A DNA stretch of 64,000 nucleotides, taken from Sphingomonas sp. AR_OL41. Its GTDB lineage: Bacteria; Pseudomonadota; Alphaproteobacteria; Sphingomonadales; Sphingomonadaceae. Position numbers and translations under genes: made by a program. The stretch lies in the NCBI RefSeq assembly GCF_029911635.1, contig NZ_JARYTI010000016.1, positions 42,630-106,629 on the forward strand, written 5' to 3'. Shown here piece after piece: positions 46,768 through 56,113 of the stretch. Within the stretch, counting starts at the first letter, position 1; each line of letters opens with the position of its first letter. Under the pieces are notes generated by a model, which was given only the letters and a program-made list of their open reading frames with translations, was not told where the DNA came from and ran no database searches.

Positions 46768-47864
46768 ACCGCCCGCTCGAACTCGCGATCGTCATCCCGA
46801 CCTTCAACGAGGTGCGCAACGTGCCCGTGCTGGTCGCGAAGCTCGACGCCGCGTTGGCGGGCCGCAACTGGGAAGCGATCTTCGTCGACGACGACAGCCC
46901 CGACGGCACTGCCGACGCGGCGCGTGTCATCGCGCGCACCGACCACCGCGTCCGCGTCGTGCAGCGCATCGGCCGGCGCGGCCTGTCGACCGCGTGCATC
47001 GAGGGCATGTGCGCGACCGCTGCGCCGTGTGTCGCGGTGATCGACGGTGACCTGCAGCATGACGAGACGATCCTGCCGAAGATGCTCGACGCGCTCGACC
47101 AGGACGAAACACTCGATCTCGTCGTCGGCTCGCGTTTCGTCGCCGGCGGCGGCACCGGCGACTGGGACCATGACCGCGTCGCAAAATCGGCCTTCGCCAC
47201 CCGCCTCGCGCGCGGCGTGCTTAAGGCCGATCTCAACGATCCGATGAGCGGCTTCTTCATGATCCGCACCGCCATCGTCCGCCGCCTGACGCATCACCTT
47301 TCGGCGATCGGCTTCAAGATCCTGCTCGACATCATGACCACCAGCCCCGAGCCGCTGAAGTTCGTCGAGATTCCCTATACCTTCCGCCTGCGTACCGAGG
47401 GCGAGAGCAAGCTCGATCACGTCGTCGCGATGGAATATCTCATCGCGCTGTACGACCGTATGTTCGGTCATGTCGTGCCGGTCCGCTTCGCGATGTTCTC
47501 GGCGATCGGGCTGCTGGGACTGGGGCTGCACATGGCGGTGCTGACGGTGCTGTTCAAAGGCTTCGGCGTGGCGTTCCTCACCGGCCAGATCGTTGCCACC
47601 GCCGTCGCGCTGACCTTCAATTTCTTCCTCAACAACGCGCTGACCTATCGCGAACTTCGCCTAAAGGGCGCGCGCGCGCTGTTCGGCGGCTGGGTGTCGT
47701 TCGCTTTGGTCTGCTCGGTCGGCGCCATCGCCAATGTCGGCATTGCGCACTTTCTCCACGACGTGCAGTCGGGCGAATGGGCGGTCTCGGCGATGATCGG
47801 CGTGCTGGTCGGCGCAGTGTGGAATTACGCGCTGTCGTCGCGCTTCGTGTGGGGCCGGTACTGA
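46764..47864 (+). CDS. DPM1-like glycosyltransferase fused to GtrA domain
   Basis: 366 residues from GTG 46764, overlapping leuB by four bases. Residues 1-235 are a GT2 transferase of the dolichol-phosphate-mannose-synthase type: [24 protein letters not shown] and [10 protein letters not shown] (DxD-type acids). The last 125 residues carry four GtrA-like helices, beginning [14 protein letters not shown] and ending [13 protein letters not shown]. Probably makes polyprenyl-phosphate hexose at the inner membrane and may flip or anchor it. A decayed copy of part of the GtrA domain lies at 51543-51690. It could supply the protein mannosyltransferase encoded at 53526. Confidence 0.9.
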   Translation: MNRPLELAIVIPTFNEVRNVPVLVAKLDAALAGRNWEAIFVDDDSPDGTADAARVIARTDHRVRVVQRIGRRGLSTACIEGMCATAAPCVAVIDGDLQHDETILPKMLDALDQDETLDLVVGSRFVAGGGTGDWDHDRVAKSAFATRLARGVLKADLNDPMSGFFMIRTAIVRRLTHHLSAIGFKILLDIMTTSPEPLKFVEIPYTFRLRTEGESKLDHVVAMEYLIALYDRMFGHVVPVRFAMFSAIGLLGLGLHMAVLTVLFKGFGVAFLTGQIVATAVALTFNFFLNNALTYRELRLKGARALFGGWVSFALVCSVGAIANVGIAHFLHDVQSGEWAVSAMIGVLVGAVWNYALSSRFVWGRY

Positions 47865-47870
47865 GGGCCA

Positions 47871-50507
47871 TTACAGCGGGAGCGGATTATCGCGCTCGAT
47901 GGAGAATATGGCTGATTGACCGGGAACGCCCGTGTCCGGCTGCCCCGCGCCGACCGTGACGCGGTAGCGCCCCGCCATCACCATGCGAGCGCCCTCGGCC
48001 CTGACGGCACTAAGGTCGCGCGGCGTCAGATGGAATGTCACGCGACGATGCTCCCCCGGCGCGAGCGGCACGCGTTGAAAGCCGCGTAGCGCGATGCGTG
48101 GCGCACCGGGGCGATCCGGGAAGTTGAGGTAGAGCTGCACTACTTCATCACCTGCGCGCGCGCCGGTGTTGGTGACGTCTGTCGATACGGTGACGCCCTC
48201 CGCGCCGCCGCCGGCTGCCGGCGTCACGGTCAACGGCGCATAGGCGAAGCGGGTGAAGCTCAGCCCATAGCCGAACGGATATACCGGCGTGCCGGTGAAG
48301 TAGCGATAGGTTCGTCCGGCCATGGCATAGTCACCGAAGGGCGGCAGTTCGGCGACGCTTTTGTAGAAGGTGAGCGGCAACCGCCCTGCGGGGTTTGCGC
48401 GACCGGTGAGAACATCCGCGATGGCAAGCCCCCCGGCCTGGCCCGGATACCACGCCTCCAGGATCGCTGCGGCGTTGTCCTTGGCCCAGGCGAGATTGAT
48501 CGGGCTGCCATTCATCGCCACGACGATCAGCGGCTTGCCCGTCGCCCTGGCCTGTTCCAGCATCGCAAGCTGATCGGCGGGCAGGTCGAGCGTGGTCTTG
48601 TCCCCGCCTGCAAAGCCCGGGACCGTTGTCTGTGTCTCCTCGGCCTCGAGGTCCGATGTGAGCCCGACCACGGCAACGAGAACGTCCGCCGCCGTCGCGG
48701 CCTGCGCGAGATCGGCCTGCGGGGCGGTCGACACGCGCTTCCAGACGAGGTCGGCGCCACCCGCCGAGGTGACGCGGAAAGGGTAACGATGGCCCGCGAC
48801 GAGCGCGCGCGTCGCGAAGCTCGGCAAGTCGTTCCACGCCGCCTTGCGCCGGTCGGAGATCGTCTGCCCGTCGAATTCGAGCACGCCGCCGGTGCCCGAA
48901 AGGCCGATCCTGTAGCTGCCGCTTTCGGGCGGCACGAGGAAGCCGGTCCATTCGGTGCGATGATGCGTTGCGAGCTGGGGCAGGGCCAGGCTGTAGTCAC
49001 CGACATCGGGCTCGACACGCGTCGCTACCGGCTTGTCCTGATAACGGATCCCGGCCAGCGTCACCGCCATCTCCGCCGGCTCGATCAGCGCGGGAACGGG
49101 TGTGGCCGGATTGAAATAACGCACGCGCACGCCGGGTTTGCCCTCGGGGGTGCGCAGCGCGGCAGGCGGCACACGGTCGCCATCGGTCAGCGAAGGCGAG
49201 AAGGGGACATAGGTCACCCGCGCAGCCGGCATGACCTGGCGCAGACCGTCGAGCACCGACACCGGCGGCGCAGAAAAGGCGGACGAATAATTGCCCCGTA
49301 AGACGCGCGTTGCGTCGCCGAGCGGGCCGATCACGGCGATGCGACGACCAGCCTTGAGCGGCAGGATGCCGTCATTCTTGAGCAGGACCATCGCCTCGCC
49401 GGCGGCCCGGCGCGCGAGCGCCTGATGGGCAGGTGTGTCGATGGCGGACGTCGGCATGACGCGCGCCGCAGCGCCGTCGAGCACCGGCAGGTCGCCGTTC
49501 CGTATCCGCGCCGAGAATAGCCGCACCAATGCCCGGTCGACGTCCGCCACCGAGATCAGGCCGCGGTCGAGCGCCTCGCGATAACGCCGCTCCAACCCGG
49601 CGACGTCACCCAGCGTTGCGGTATTGCACTCATTGTCGACACCGGCCTTCAGCGCGACGGCGGCAGCGGCGGCGGGATCGGGCGCATAATGGTGCGAGTC
49701 GGCAATGTCTCTCACCGCGTCGCAGTCGGACACGACGTAGCCGCTGAAGCCCCAGGCGCCGCGCAGATGCTCCTTCAGCAGGAGATCGTTCGCGCAGGCC
49801 GGCTGACCGTCGATGCGGTTATAGGCGCACATGATCGAGCCGGCATGGCCTTCGGCAATCGCTGCGCGGAAAGCGGGGAGGTAGGTGTCTTCGAGGTCAT
49901 GCATCGAGACGACGACATTGGCGACGTGTCGCGTCGATTCAGGTCCACTATGAACCGCGAAATGCTTGGGCGTCGCGATCACGTCGGGCAGGTCGGGGTT
50001 CGGCCCCTGCATCCCGGTTACAAAGGCAACCCCCAGCGACGCGGTGAGGAACGGATCCTCGCCATAGGTCTCCTGGCCGCGCCCCCAGCGCGGATCGCGG
50101 AAGATGTTGATGTTGGGCGACCATGTATCGAGCCCCGTACCGATCCGGCCGAGCCGCCCGGTCTGCCGACCGAGCGTGTGCAGCGCGCGCACCTCGACGC
50201 TGATCGCGCCGGCGACATCGTGGACCAGCGGCGCATCGAAGCTGGCGGCGAGCGCGATCGGCTCGGGGAAGTTGCTGGTCGGGACCGGCCCGAACGCCCC
50301 GTGCAGCGATTCGGTCCACCAATTATAGGCCGGGATGCCGAGCCGCGGGATGGCCGGCGCGACATTGAGCAATTGCGGAAGCTTCTCGTCGAGCGTCATG
50401 CGCGCGATGATCTCGGCGGCGCGCGCGTCGGCCTGCGGCCCCGCGCTGGCTGGCACCGGCGCAGCGGCGACGAGGAGAATCGCAAGGAGCGGAATGTCTG
50501 CTTTCAT
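47871..50507 (-). CDS. Secreted GH3 glycosidase with PA14 domain
   Basis: 878 residues. Signal peptide (IPLLAILLVAAAPVPASA). The GH3 barrel has KHFAVHSGPE and the nucleophile in GYVVSDCDAV (SDCDA). The second domain supplies the acid/base region. A PA14 insertion (VRVRYFNPATPVPALI, then TGFLVPPESGSYRIGLSGTG) sits in the middle, and a fibronectin-III-like domain ends the chain. The overall plan and the WWTESLHG and ETYGEDPFL blocks resemble beta-xylosidase/beta-glucosidase enzymes. Divergent from an esterase gene 79 bases away, which points to acetylated hemicellulose as substrate. Confidence 0.92.
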   Translation of the reverse strand: MKADIPLLAILLVAAAPVPASAGPQADARAAEIIARMTLDEKLPQLLNVAPAIPRLGIPAYNWWTESLHGAFGPVPTSNFPEPIALAASFDAPLVHDVAGAISVEVRALHTLGRQTGRLGRIGTGLDTWSPNINIFRDPRWGRGQETYGEDPFLTASLGVAFVTGMQGPNPDLPDVIATPKHFAVHSGPESTRHVANVVVSMHDLEDTYLPAFRAAIAEGHAGSIMCAYNRIDGQPACANDLLLKEHLRGAWGFSGYVVSDCDAVRDIADSHHYAPDPAAAAAVALKAGVDNECNTATLGDVAGLERRYREALDRGLISVADVDRALVRLFSARIRNGDLPVLDGAAARVMPTSAIDTPAHQALARRAAGEAMVLLKNDGILPLKAGRRIAVIGPLGDATRVLRGNYSSAFSAPPVSVLDGLRQVMPAARVTYVPFSPSLTDGDRVPPAALRTPEGKPGVRVRYFNPATPVPALIEPAEMAVTLAGIRYQDKPVATRVEPDVGDYSLALPQLATHHRTEWTGFLVPPESGSYRIGLSGTGGVLEFDGQTISDRRKAAWNDLPSFATRALVAGHRYPFRVTSAGGADLVWKRVSTAPQADLAQAATAADVLVAVVGLTSDLEAEETQTTVPGFAGGDKTTLDLPADQLAMLEQARATGKPLIVVAMNGSPINLAWAKDNAAAILEAWYPGQAGGLAIADVLTGRANPAGRLPLTFYKSVAELPPFGDYAMAGRTYRYFTGTPVYPFGYGLSFTRFAYAPLTVTPAAGGGAEGVTVSTDVTNTGARAGDEVVQLYLNFPDRPGAPRIALRGFQRVPLAPGEHRRVTFHLTPRDLSAVRAEGARMVMAGRYRVTVGAGQPDTGVPGQSAIFSIERDNPLPL

Positions 50508-50586
50508 CCAGCCTGTCCTATTGTATGAGTATTTCTTCGATAGCTACGCAACTTCGCGCCGTCCGCCAAGCTGCAGGGGAGGGAAA

Positions 50587-51546
50587 ATGACGCACTCGAT
50601 CGGTACCACCGGCATATTTGGCCGCTATTGGCGGCGCTTGATGGCGGCGGCGTTCATTGCCGCATGTTTGCCCGCATGTGCCGCGTCGGCGCAGGACGAC
50701 CAGATGACGGCGATCGCCACGCCCGCCCAGCCCGACGCGATCGAGCTCGGCACCGGCAAACTTCCCGGTGCGACATCGGCCGAAGCGTGGCACCGGCAAT
50801 ATGGCAGTCTCTTCGCGCGCAACGTGACGATCGCGACGCTGACGCCCTATCTTCCCGATCCCGCCCGGGCGATCGGGGCTGCCGTGATCGTCGCGCCCGG
50901 CGGTGGCTTTCGCACGCTGTCGATGGAGAATGAGGGCGCCGACGTCGCGCGCGCGCTGGCGGCACGGGGAGTCGCGGCGTTCGTGCTCAAATACCGCTTG
51001 ATTCAAACCCCGCCGGACCTGCCGGATTTCGCGCGTTCGATGCGCGAGATGTTCGCGCGCGCTGTCGGCGCGCCGCAGGCGGGCGGCGCCGCGCTTGTGC
51101 CCAACCTCGCGCCACAACTGGCGGACGCCCGCGCCGCCTTCGCGCTCGTGCGCCAACGCGCAGTCGCATGGCACATCGACCCGCAGCGTATCGGCATGGT
51201 CGGCTTTTCGGCGGGCGCGGGGCTAACGCTCGCCACCGAGTTAAGCGGCAACGACGCCCGGCCGGCCTTTATCGGCATCATCTACGGTTCGCTTGCCCCG
51301 GTCGCCGTGCCGGCAGACGCGCCGCCGATGTTCGTAGCGCTGGCGGCCGACGACCCGCTATTCGGGGGCGCCGCCTTCGGTTTGATCGACAGCTGGCGTG
51401 CGGCAAAAAAGCCGGTCGAGTTCCACCTGTTCGAACAGGGCGGCCACGGCTTCGGCATGTACCCCAAGACGACCAGCAGCACCGGCTGGTTCGACGCCTT
51501 CACGCGCTGGATGGCGATGCACGGCTGGGCCTCGGCGGCGCGATGA
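50587..51546 (+). CDS. Secreted alpha/beta hydrolase (acetyl-xylan-esterase-like)
   Basis: 319 residues from ATG 50587, preceded by GGGGAGGGA; an inner ATG at 50641 also fits a signal peptide. The N-terminus (MAAAFIAACLPACAASAQ) is a signal peptide. Oxyanion block VIVAPGGGF, nucleophile elbow GMVGFSAGAG, catalytic Asp in ALAADDPLFGG and His in EQGGHGFGM, so the triad is complete. The BD-FAE/xylan-esterase group is the nearest I recognise. The gene is divergent from the GH3 glycosidase, with a likely shared control region in 50508-50586. Confidence 0.88.
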   Translation: MTHSIGTTGIFGRYWRRLMAAAFIAACLPACAASAQDDQMTAIATPAQPDAIELGTGKLPGATSAEAWHRQYGSLFARNVTIATLTPYLPDPARAIGAAVIVAPGGGFRTLSMENEGADVARALAARGVAAFVLKYRLIQTPPDLPDFARSMREMFARAVGAPQAGGAALVPNLAPQLADARAAFALVRQRAVAWHIDPQRIGMVGFSAGAGLTLATELSGNDARPAFIGIIYGSLAPVAVPADAPPMFVALAADDPLFGGAAFGLIDSWRAAKKPVEFHLFEQGGHGFGMYPKTTSSTGWFDAFTRWMAMHGWASAAR

Positions 51547-51690
51547 TCTGTCGCGAATCGTTCCTTAACGGCGCGTCGCTGTTCGGCGTTTGGGCGCGTT
51601 CGCGCTGGTTTGCTTTATCGATGCGGTCGCCAATGTCGGCATCGCGCATTTCCTCCACCACGTCCCGTCGGCGGAATGGGGGCGGCACAA
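51543..51690 (+). pseudogene. Decayed GtrA-domain fragment
   Basis: Codons from 51547 read CRESFLNGASLFGVW, matching [16 protein letters not shown] of the GtrA domain encoded at 46764-47864. After a one-base frameshift the match continues as [19 protein letters not shown] then HHVPSAEWG against [19 protein letters not shown] then HDVQSGEWA. The DNA is clearly related over about 130 bases. The rest of the gene is absent and no intact start exists, so this is a remnant. Confidence 0.85.
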
Positions 51691-51849
51691 TAGGGATAAC
51701 GAAACCGCTCCTCGAAGGGGTGCGATCCACCGCGCAGCCAGGGTCCCGCTTACTTACCTTCTATTTTTCGGCGTTGCGCTGTATCGCACGGCCGGACCGG
51801 GCATCGGCGTGGTGGTGACGGGAGCACAGCATCTCCTGGAGGTCGGAAA
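51691..51849. other. Intergenic sequence after the GtrA remnant
   Basis: About 160 bases. An open frame continues from the remnant (GVRSTAQPG-type residues) but does not match the GtrA domain. The end carries the ribosome binding site (GGAGG) of the next gene. Nothing else seen. Confidence 0.5.
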
Positions 51850-53457
51850 TTGCCAGTTCAAAGACAGTCGAGCCTGCAGGTCAGACTCGCCGAACAGCAC
51901 GACATTGCGGGCATCCTCGAGCTGGTCGGTCGCGTCTATGCCGGAATGGGCAATTACAGCGTCGGCATGCTGATCGGCCAGATCAACAATTTCCCCGAGG
52001 GTCAGTTCGTCGCCGCCCTCGGCGACACCATTGTCGGCTATTGCGCGTCATCGCGCATCGACGAAGCCGTCGCGCTCAGCGCGCATGATTGGGAAACGAT
52101 TTCGGGCAACGGCTTCGGCAGCCGGCATGATCCGACGGGCGACTGGCTCTACGGCTTCGAACTCGCGGTCGATCCGCTCCACCGCGGGTTGCGCATCGGC
52201 AAGCGGCTTTACGAGGCGCGACGGGCATTGGCTGAGCGGCTCGAGTTGCGCGGGATCGCGTTCGGCGGGCGGATGCCGGGCTATCGTCGTGCCCGCGCCA
52301 AGGTCACGGGTCCCGAGGATTATCTGGCGCAGGTCGCGAGCGGCAAGCTGCGCGATCAGGTGATCGGGTTCCAGCTCGCCAACGGTTTCACACCGATCGG
52401 CGTACTGCACAATTATCTGGCCAAGGACAGCGCGTCGGGCGGGTTCGCGGCGCATATGGTGTGGCGCAACCCTTATGTAGACCCCAATGAGCCGCTCGCC
52501 TTTCGCGTGCCGCGCGACGTCGAAAGCGTTCGGCTTGCCACGGTGCAGTTGCAGGCGCGCGCGGTGCGGGATTTCGACGAGTTCATTCGCCACGTCGAAT
52601 ATTTCGTCGACGTCGCATCGGACTACAAAGCCCATTTCGTCGTTTTCCCCGAGCTTTTCACGCTCTCGCTGCTGTCGTTCGAGACCGAGAAATTGTCGCC
52701 GATGGAGGCAATCGACCGGCTGACGGAACATCGCGCCCCGCTGGTGGCGGAACTGTCGCGCATGGCGCTTCGCTACAACATCAACATCATCGGCGGCTCG
52801 CATCCGACGCGCACCGATGACGGCGACATCCAGAACGTCGCCTATATCTGCCTGCGCGACGGTTCGGTCCACGCCCAGGAGAAGATCCACCCGACGCCCA
52901 ACGAAGCCTATTGGTGGAAGATCAAGGGCGGCGATTCGGTCGACGTCATCCAGACCGATGTCGGCCCGATCGGCGTCCTGATCTGCTACGACAGCGAATT
53001 CCCGGAACTCGCGCGCCGGTTGGTCGATCAGGGCGCGCGCATCCTGTTCGTTCCCTTTTGTACCGACAACCGCCAGGGCTATATGCGCGTGCGCTACTGC
53101 GCCCAGGCTCGGGCGATCGAAAACCAGTGCTTTGTCGTCATGGCGGGCAATGTCGGCAATCTGCCGGGGGTGGACAATATGGACATTCAATATGCCCAGT
53201 CGTGCATCCTCACGCCGTGCGATTTCCCCTTCGCCCGCGACGGTATCGCCGCGGAGGCAAGCGAGAATATCGAGACCCTGACCATCGCCGACGTCAATCT
53301 CGCCGACCTTACCTGGGCGCGCGCCGAAGGGACGGTGCGCAACCTCGCCGACCGGCGATTCGACCTTTATCATATCGACTGGGCACACCACCCGCGGACT
53401 GCAAGCGACGTGCCGCCGGGCATCGGTGGACGCTTGAAGGTTCCCGGCGGCGGATAG
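51850..53457 (+). CDS. GNAT-nitrilase fusion amidohydrolase
   Basis: 535 residues from TTG 51850, with GGAGG eight bases upstream. The first 215 residues are a GNAT acetyltransferase (WLYGFELAVDPLHRGLRIGKRLYEAR is the acetyl-CoA block). The remaining part is a carbon-nitrogen hydrolase with the complete Glu-Lys-Cys triad: VVFPELF, HAQEKIHPTPNE and LICYDSEFPE. Such fusions are known in proteobacteria and fungi, with no firm substrate. Single gene, between the GtrA remnant and the mannosyltransferase gene. Confidence 0.92.
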   Translation: MPVQRQSSLQVRLAEQHDIAGILELVGRVYAGMGNYSVGMLIGQINNFPEGQFVAALGDTIVGYCASSRIDEAVALSAHDWETISGNGFGSRHDPTGDWLYGFELAVDPLHRGLRIGKRLYEARRALAERLELRGIAFGGRMPGYRRARAKVTGPEDYLAQVASGKLRDQVIGFQLANGFTPIGVLHNYLAKDSASGGFAAHMVWRNPYVDPNEPLAFRVPRDVESVRLATVQLQARAVRDFDEFIRHVEYFVDVASDYKAHFVVFPELFTLSLLSFETEKLSPMEAIDRLTEHRAPLVAELSRMALRYNINIIGGSHPTRTDDGDIQNVAYICLRDGSVHAQEKIHPTPNEAYWWKIKGGDSVDVIQTDVGPIGVLICYDSEFPELARRLVDQGARILFVPFCTDNRQGYMRVRYCAQARAIENQCFVVMAGNVGNLPGVDNMDIQYAQSCILTPCDFPFARDGIAAEASENIETLTIADVNLADLTWARAEGTVRNLADRRFDLYHIDWAHHPRTASDVPPGIGGRLKVPGGG

Positions 53458-53525
53458 TCGCTGACGTTCGTCATGCCCGGTCATCGCATCGCAGGCGCTT
53501 CATTGGCAGCGGAAGCAGAACAAGC

Positions 53526-54830
53526 TCATGGCCAGCTCGGAAACCACATCCAGTGCTGGAACGACTGTGGCCCGCCGAGCGGCAGCGCCGAGATTATCGG
53601 GTAGAAATAGGCGAACAGCCCGGCGCTCAGCGCAACGAAACCCTCGTCCCAGTTCTTCAGCCGGCCCTTGCCATAATGCTCCCACGCGCCCGCCAGCGGC
53701 AGCGCGAGCAGGATGCTCGGCAGGTAATAATAATAGAAGAAGCCGATCGACTTGGGGATCAGCGCCCACATCGCATAGGCGCCGACCCACAACAGCGCGA
53801 CCGCCAGCAGCTTGACCGCGCCGTTGCGCAGCCCCGCCCACAGGCACGCCGCCACCGCGACCAGCCCGCCCCACAGGATCGCCGGATTGCCGATCATCAG
53901 CACGCCGCGCTGCGCGCCGTCGACCTGCTCGTAGAGATACCAGATCGGCCGGATCATCAGCGGCCAGCTCCACCAGCTCGACTGATAGGGATGCGGCGGC
54001 AGCACCTGCGTTTGCGCGGCATACATCCGCGCCTGAAAGGCGATCAGCTGATGCCAGGGCAGCGGCAGCGTGGTGTAGAACAGCGCGGGAATGAAGGTCA
54101 GGCAATAGCTCGCAATGCTGACGAAACCGAGCGCCAGCAGCGCGGGGACCACCGGCAGCCCCGGCCAGTGCGGCTGGTGCGTGCCATTGAGCGTGGCCCA
54201 GATCGTTTGCCGCTGCCGCCGTCCGTCGCGCAGCCGCACGACAATGAAAGCGATCGCGGCATAGGCGATGATCGGCGCCGCCGCCCATTTCGCTGCCACC
54301 GCCAGCCCGAGCAGCACGCTGCCCAGCAGCCAGCGCGGCCATGGCCCACCCGCCCATGTCTTTCCCGGCGGCGCACGCATCGACCACAACAACGCCGCCA
54401 GCCCGAGCACCACGAACGCCGCCATGAACCCGTCGAGCATCGCGATCCGCGCCTCGATGAAGATCGTGATGTTGAGCAGCGCGAACAGCGCGGCGAGCGT
54501 CGCGGTGCGCACGCGCCCGAAGATCAGCCACGCCATCGCGAAGATGCCGAGCACCGTCGCCGTGCCGGCCAGCGTCGAGAAGAAACGCCAGCCCATGCTG
54601 TTGTCGCCGAACAGCGCGATTCCCGCCGCGATGAACTCCTTGCCGAGCAGCGGATGCTCGATATTGGCCGGCCCGCTCAGCGCCAGCAGCGTCCGGGCGG
54701 CGGGCACATAATGCACCTCGTCGAACATCAGCTTGTGCGGGCTGGTCAGCCGGAATGAGAACAGCAATTGCGCGATCGCACCGATGATCGCGGCGGCGCG
54801 CCAGGGGCGGGGCGGGGGAGCATGCGTCAC
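53526..54830 (-). CDS. Dolichyl-phosphate-mannose--protein mannosyltransferase (GT39)
   Basis: 434 residues. A multi-pass membrane glycosyltransferase with the PMT motif FDEVHYV (residues 36-42) and HPLLGKEF in the first loop, plus about ten further helices. It transfers mannose from polyprenyl-phosphate-mannose to Ser or Thr of exported proteins at the periplasmic side. In the window, a DPM1-like synthase (46764) could make the donor. Start at ATG 54830. Convergent with the GNAT-nitrilase gene, and divergent from metZ with about 75 bases between starts. Confidence 0.92.
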   Translation of the reverse strand: MTHAPPPRPWRAAAIIGAIAQLLFSFRLTSPHKLMFDEVHYVPAARTLLALSGPANIEHPLLGKEFIAAGIALFGDNSMGWRFFSTLAGTATVLGIFAMAWLIFGRVRTATLAALFALLNITIFIEARIAMLDGFMAAFVVLGLAALLWSMRAPPGKTWAGGPWPRWLLGSVLLGLAVAAKWAAAPIIAYAAIAFIVVRLRDGRRQRQTIWATLNGTHQPHWPGLPVVPALLALGFVSIASYCLTFIPALFYTTLPLPWHQLIAFQARMYAAQTQVLPPHPYQSSWWSWPLMIRPIWYLYEQVDGAQRGVLMIGNPAILWGGLVAVAACLWAGLRNGAVKLLAVALLWVGAYAMWALIPKSIGFFYYYYLPSILLALPLAGAWEHYGKGRLKNWDEGFVALSAGLFAYFYPIISALPLGGPQSFQHWMWFPSWP

Positions 54831-54904
54831 GCTGGCGGCTTTCCCATCTTATCTTCGCGTGTTCAAGGTTGCGCCGCCGCCTCGCGAACGGCAAAGCGCT
54901 CCGC

Positions 54905-56113
54905 ATGAAGCGTCGCACAGGACAAGACACCTCGATCACGCGCAGCTGGCGCCCCGCAACCCAGGCCGTGCGCGGCGGAACCGCGCGCAGCGAATTCGGG
55001 GAGACCTCCGAGGCGCTGTTCCTGACCTCGGGCTATGCCTATGATTGCGCCGCCGACGCCGCGGCACGTTTCGCCGGCGAGCAGGTCGGCATGACCTATT
55101 CGCGGCTGCAGAACCCGACCGTCGAGATGCTCGAACGCCGCATCGCGCTGCTCGAAGGCGCCGAGGCGTGCCGCTCGATGGCGACCGGCATGGCGGCGAT
55201 GACCGCCGTGCTGCTTTGCCAGCTTCAGACCGGGGACCATGTCGTTGCCGGCCGCGCCGCCTTCGGCTCGTGCCGCTGGCTGACCGACACGCTGCTGCCC
55301 AAGTTCGGCATCGCCACCACCATCGTCGATGCGCGCGACCCGCAGCAATTTGCCGATGCGGTGCAGCCCAACACCAAGGTCTTCTTCTTCGAGACGCCGG
55401 CCAACCCGACGATGGATATCGTCGACCTCAAGGCGGTATGCGACATTGCGCGGGCGAACGGCATCGTCAGCGTCGTCGACAATGCATTCGCCACGCCCGC
55501 CTTGCAGCGCCCGATGGAATTCGGCGCCGACGTCACCGCCTATTCGGCGACCAAGATGATGGACGGGCAGGGCCGCGTCCTCGCCGGCGCGGTGTGCGGC
55601 ACCGAAAAGTTCATCAACGACACCTTGCTGCCCTTCACGCGCAACACCGGCCCGACGCTCAGCGCGTTCAACGCCTGGGTCGTACTCAAGGGGCTGGAGA
55701 CGCTCGACCTGCGCATCCGCCGCCAGAGCGAGAATGCGATGAAGGTCGGTGCGTTCATCGAGGGCCGCGTGCCGCGTACCCTCCATCCCGGCCTGCCGAG
55801 CCACCCGCAGCACAACCTCGCCATGGCGCAGATGGACGCCTGCGGCCCGATCTTCGCTTTCGAGGTCGAGGGCGGCCGCAAACAGGCGCATGGCCTGCTC
55901 GATGCGCTGCAACTCGTCGACATCTCGAACAATATCGGCGACTCGCGCTCGCTGATGACGCATCCCGCATCCACCACCCATTATGGCGTAGCGGAGGAAA
56001 AGCGCCTCGAAATGGGCGTGACGGAAAATCTGCTGCGCCTCAATGTCGGGCTCGAAGATCCCGAGGACGTGATCGCCGATCTCGATCAGGCGCTCAGCGC
56101 GGTGGGGCTTTGA
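54905..56113 (+). CDS. metZ: O-succinylhomoserine sulfhydrylase
   Basis: 402 residues from ATG 54905; the frame reaches further upstream but TRSWRPATQAVRGGTARS is the conserved N-terminus just after this start. PLP enzyme making homocysteine from O-succinylhomoserine and sulfide. PLP-lysine in YSATKMMDGQGR; other blocks are GMTYSRLQNPTVEMLE and FFFETPANPT. I looked for a SAM-II riboswitch in the 75-base leader and did not find its core. The stop overlaps the TTG start of apaG. Confidence 0.95.
   Translation: MKRRTGQDTSITRSWRPATQAVRGGTARSEFGETSEALFLTSGYAYDCAADAAARFAGEQVGMTYSRLQNPTVEMLERRIALLEGAEACRSMATGMAAMTAVLLCQLQTGDHVVAGRAAFGSCRWLTDTLLPKFGIATTIVDARDPQQFADAVQPNTKVFFFETPANPTMDIVDLKAVCDIARANGIVSVVDNAFATPALQRPMEFGADVTAYSATKMMDGQGRVLAGAVCGTEKFINDTLLPFTRNTGPTLSAFNAWVVLKGLETLDLRIRRQSENAMKVGAFIEGRVPRTLHPGLPSHPQHNLAMAQMDACGPIFAFEVEGGRKQAHGLLDALQLVDISNNIGDSRSLMTHPASTTHYGVAEEKRLEMGVTENLLRLNVGLEDPEDVIADLDQALSAVGL

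Noticed and set aside
51590..51973. Intact plus-strand gene with [19 protein letters not shown]
   Set aside because: The match to GtrA stops after about 40 residues and the upstream part is in another frame, so it is a fragment rather than a gene.
54831..54904. SAM-II riboswitch before metZ
   Set aside because: Expected in alphaproteobacteria, but the conserved core was not found in the 75-base leader; only an undefined GC-rich stem is possible.
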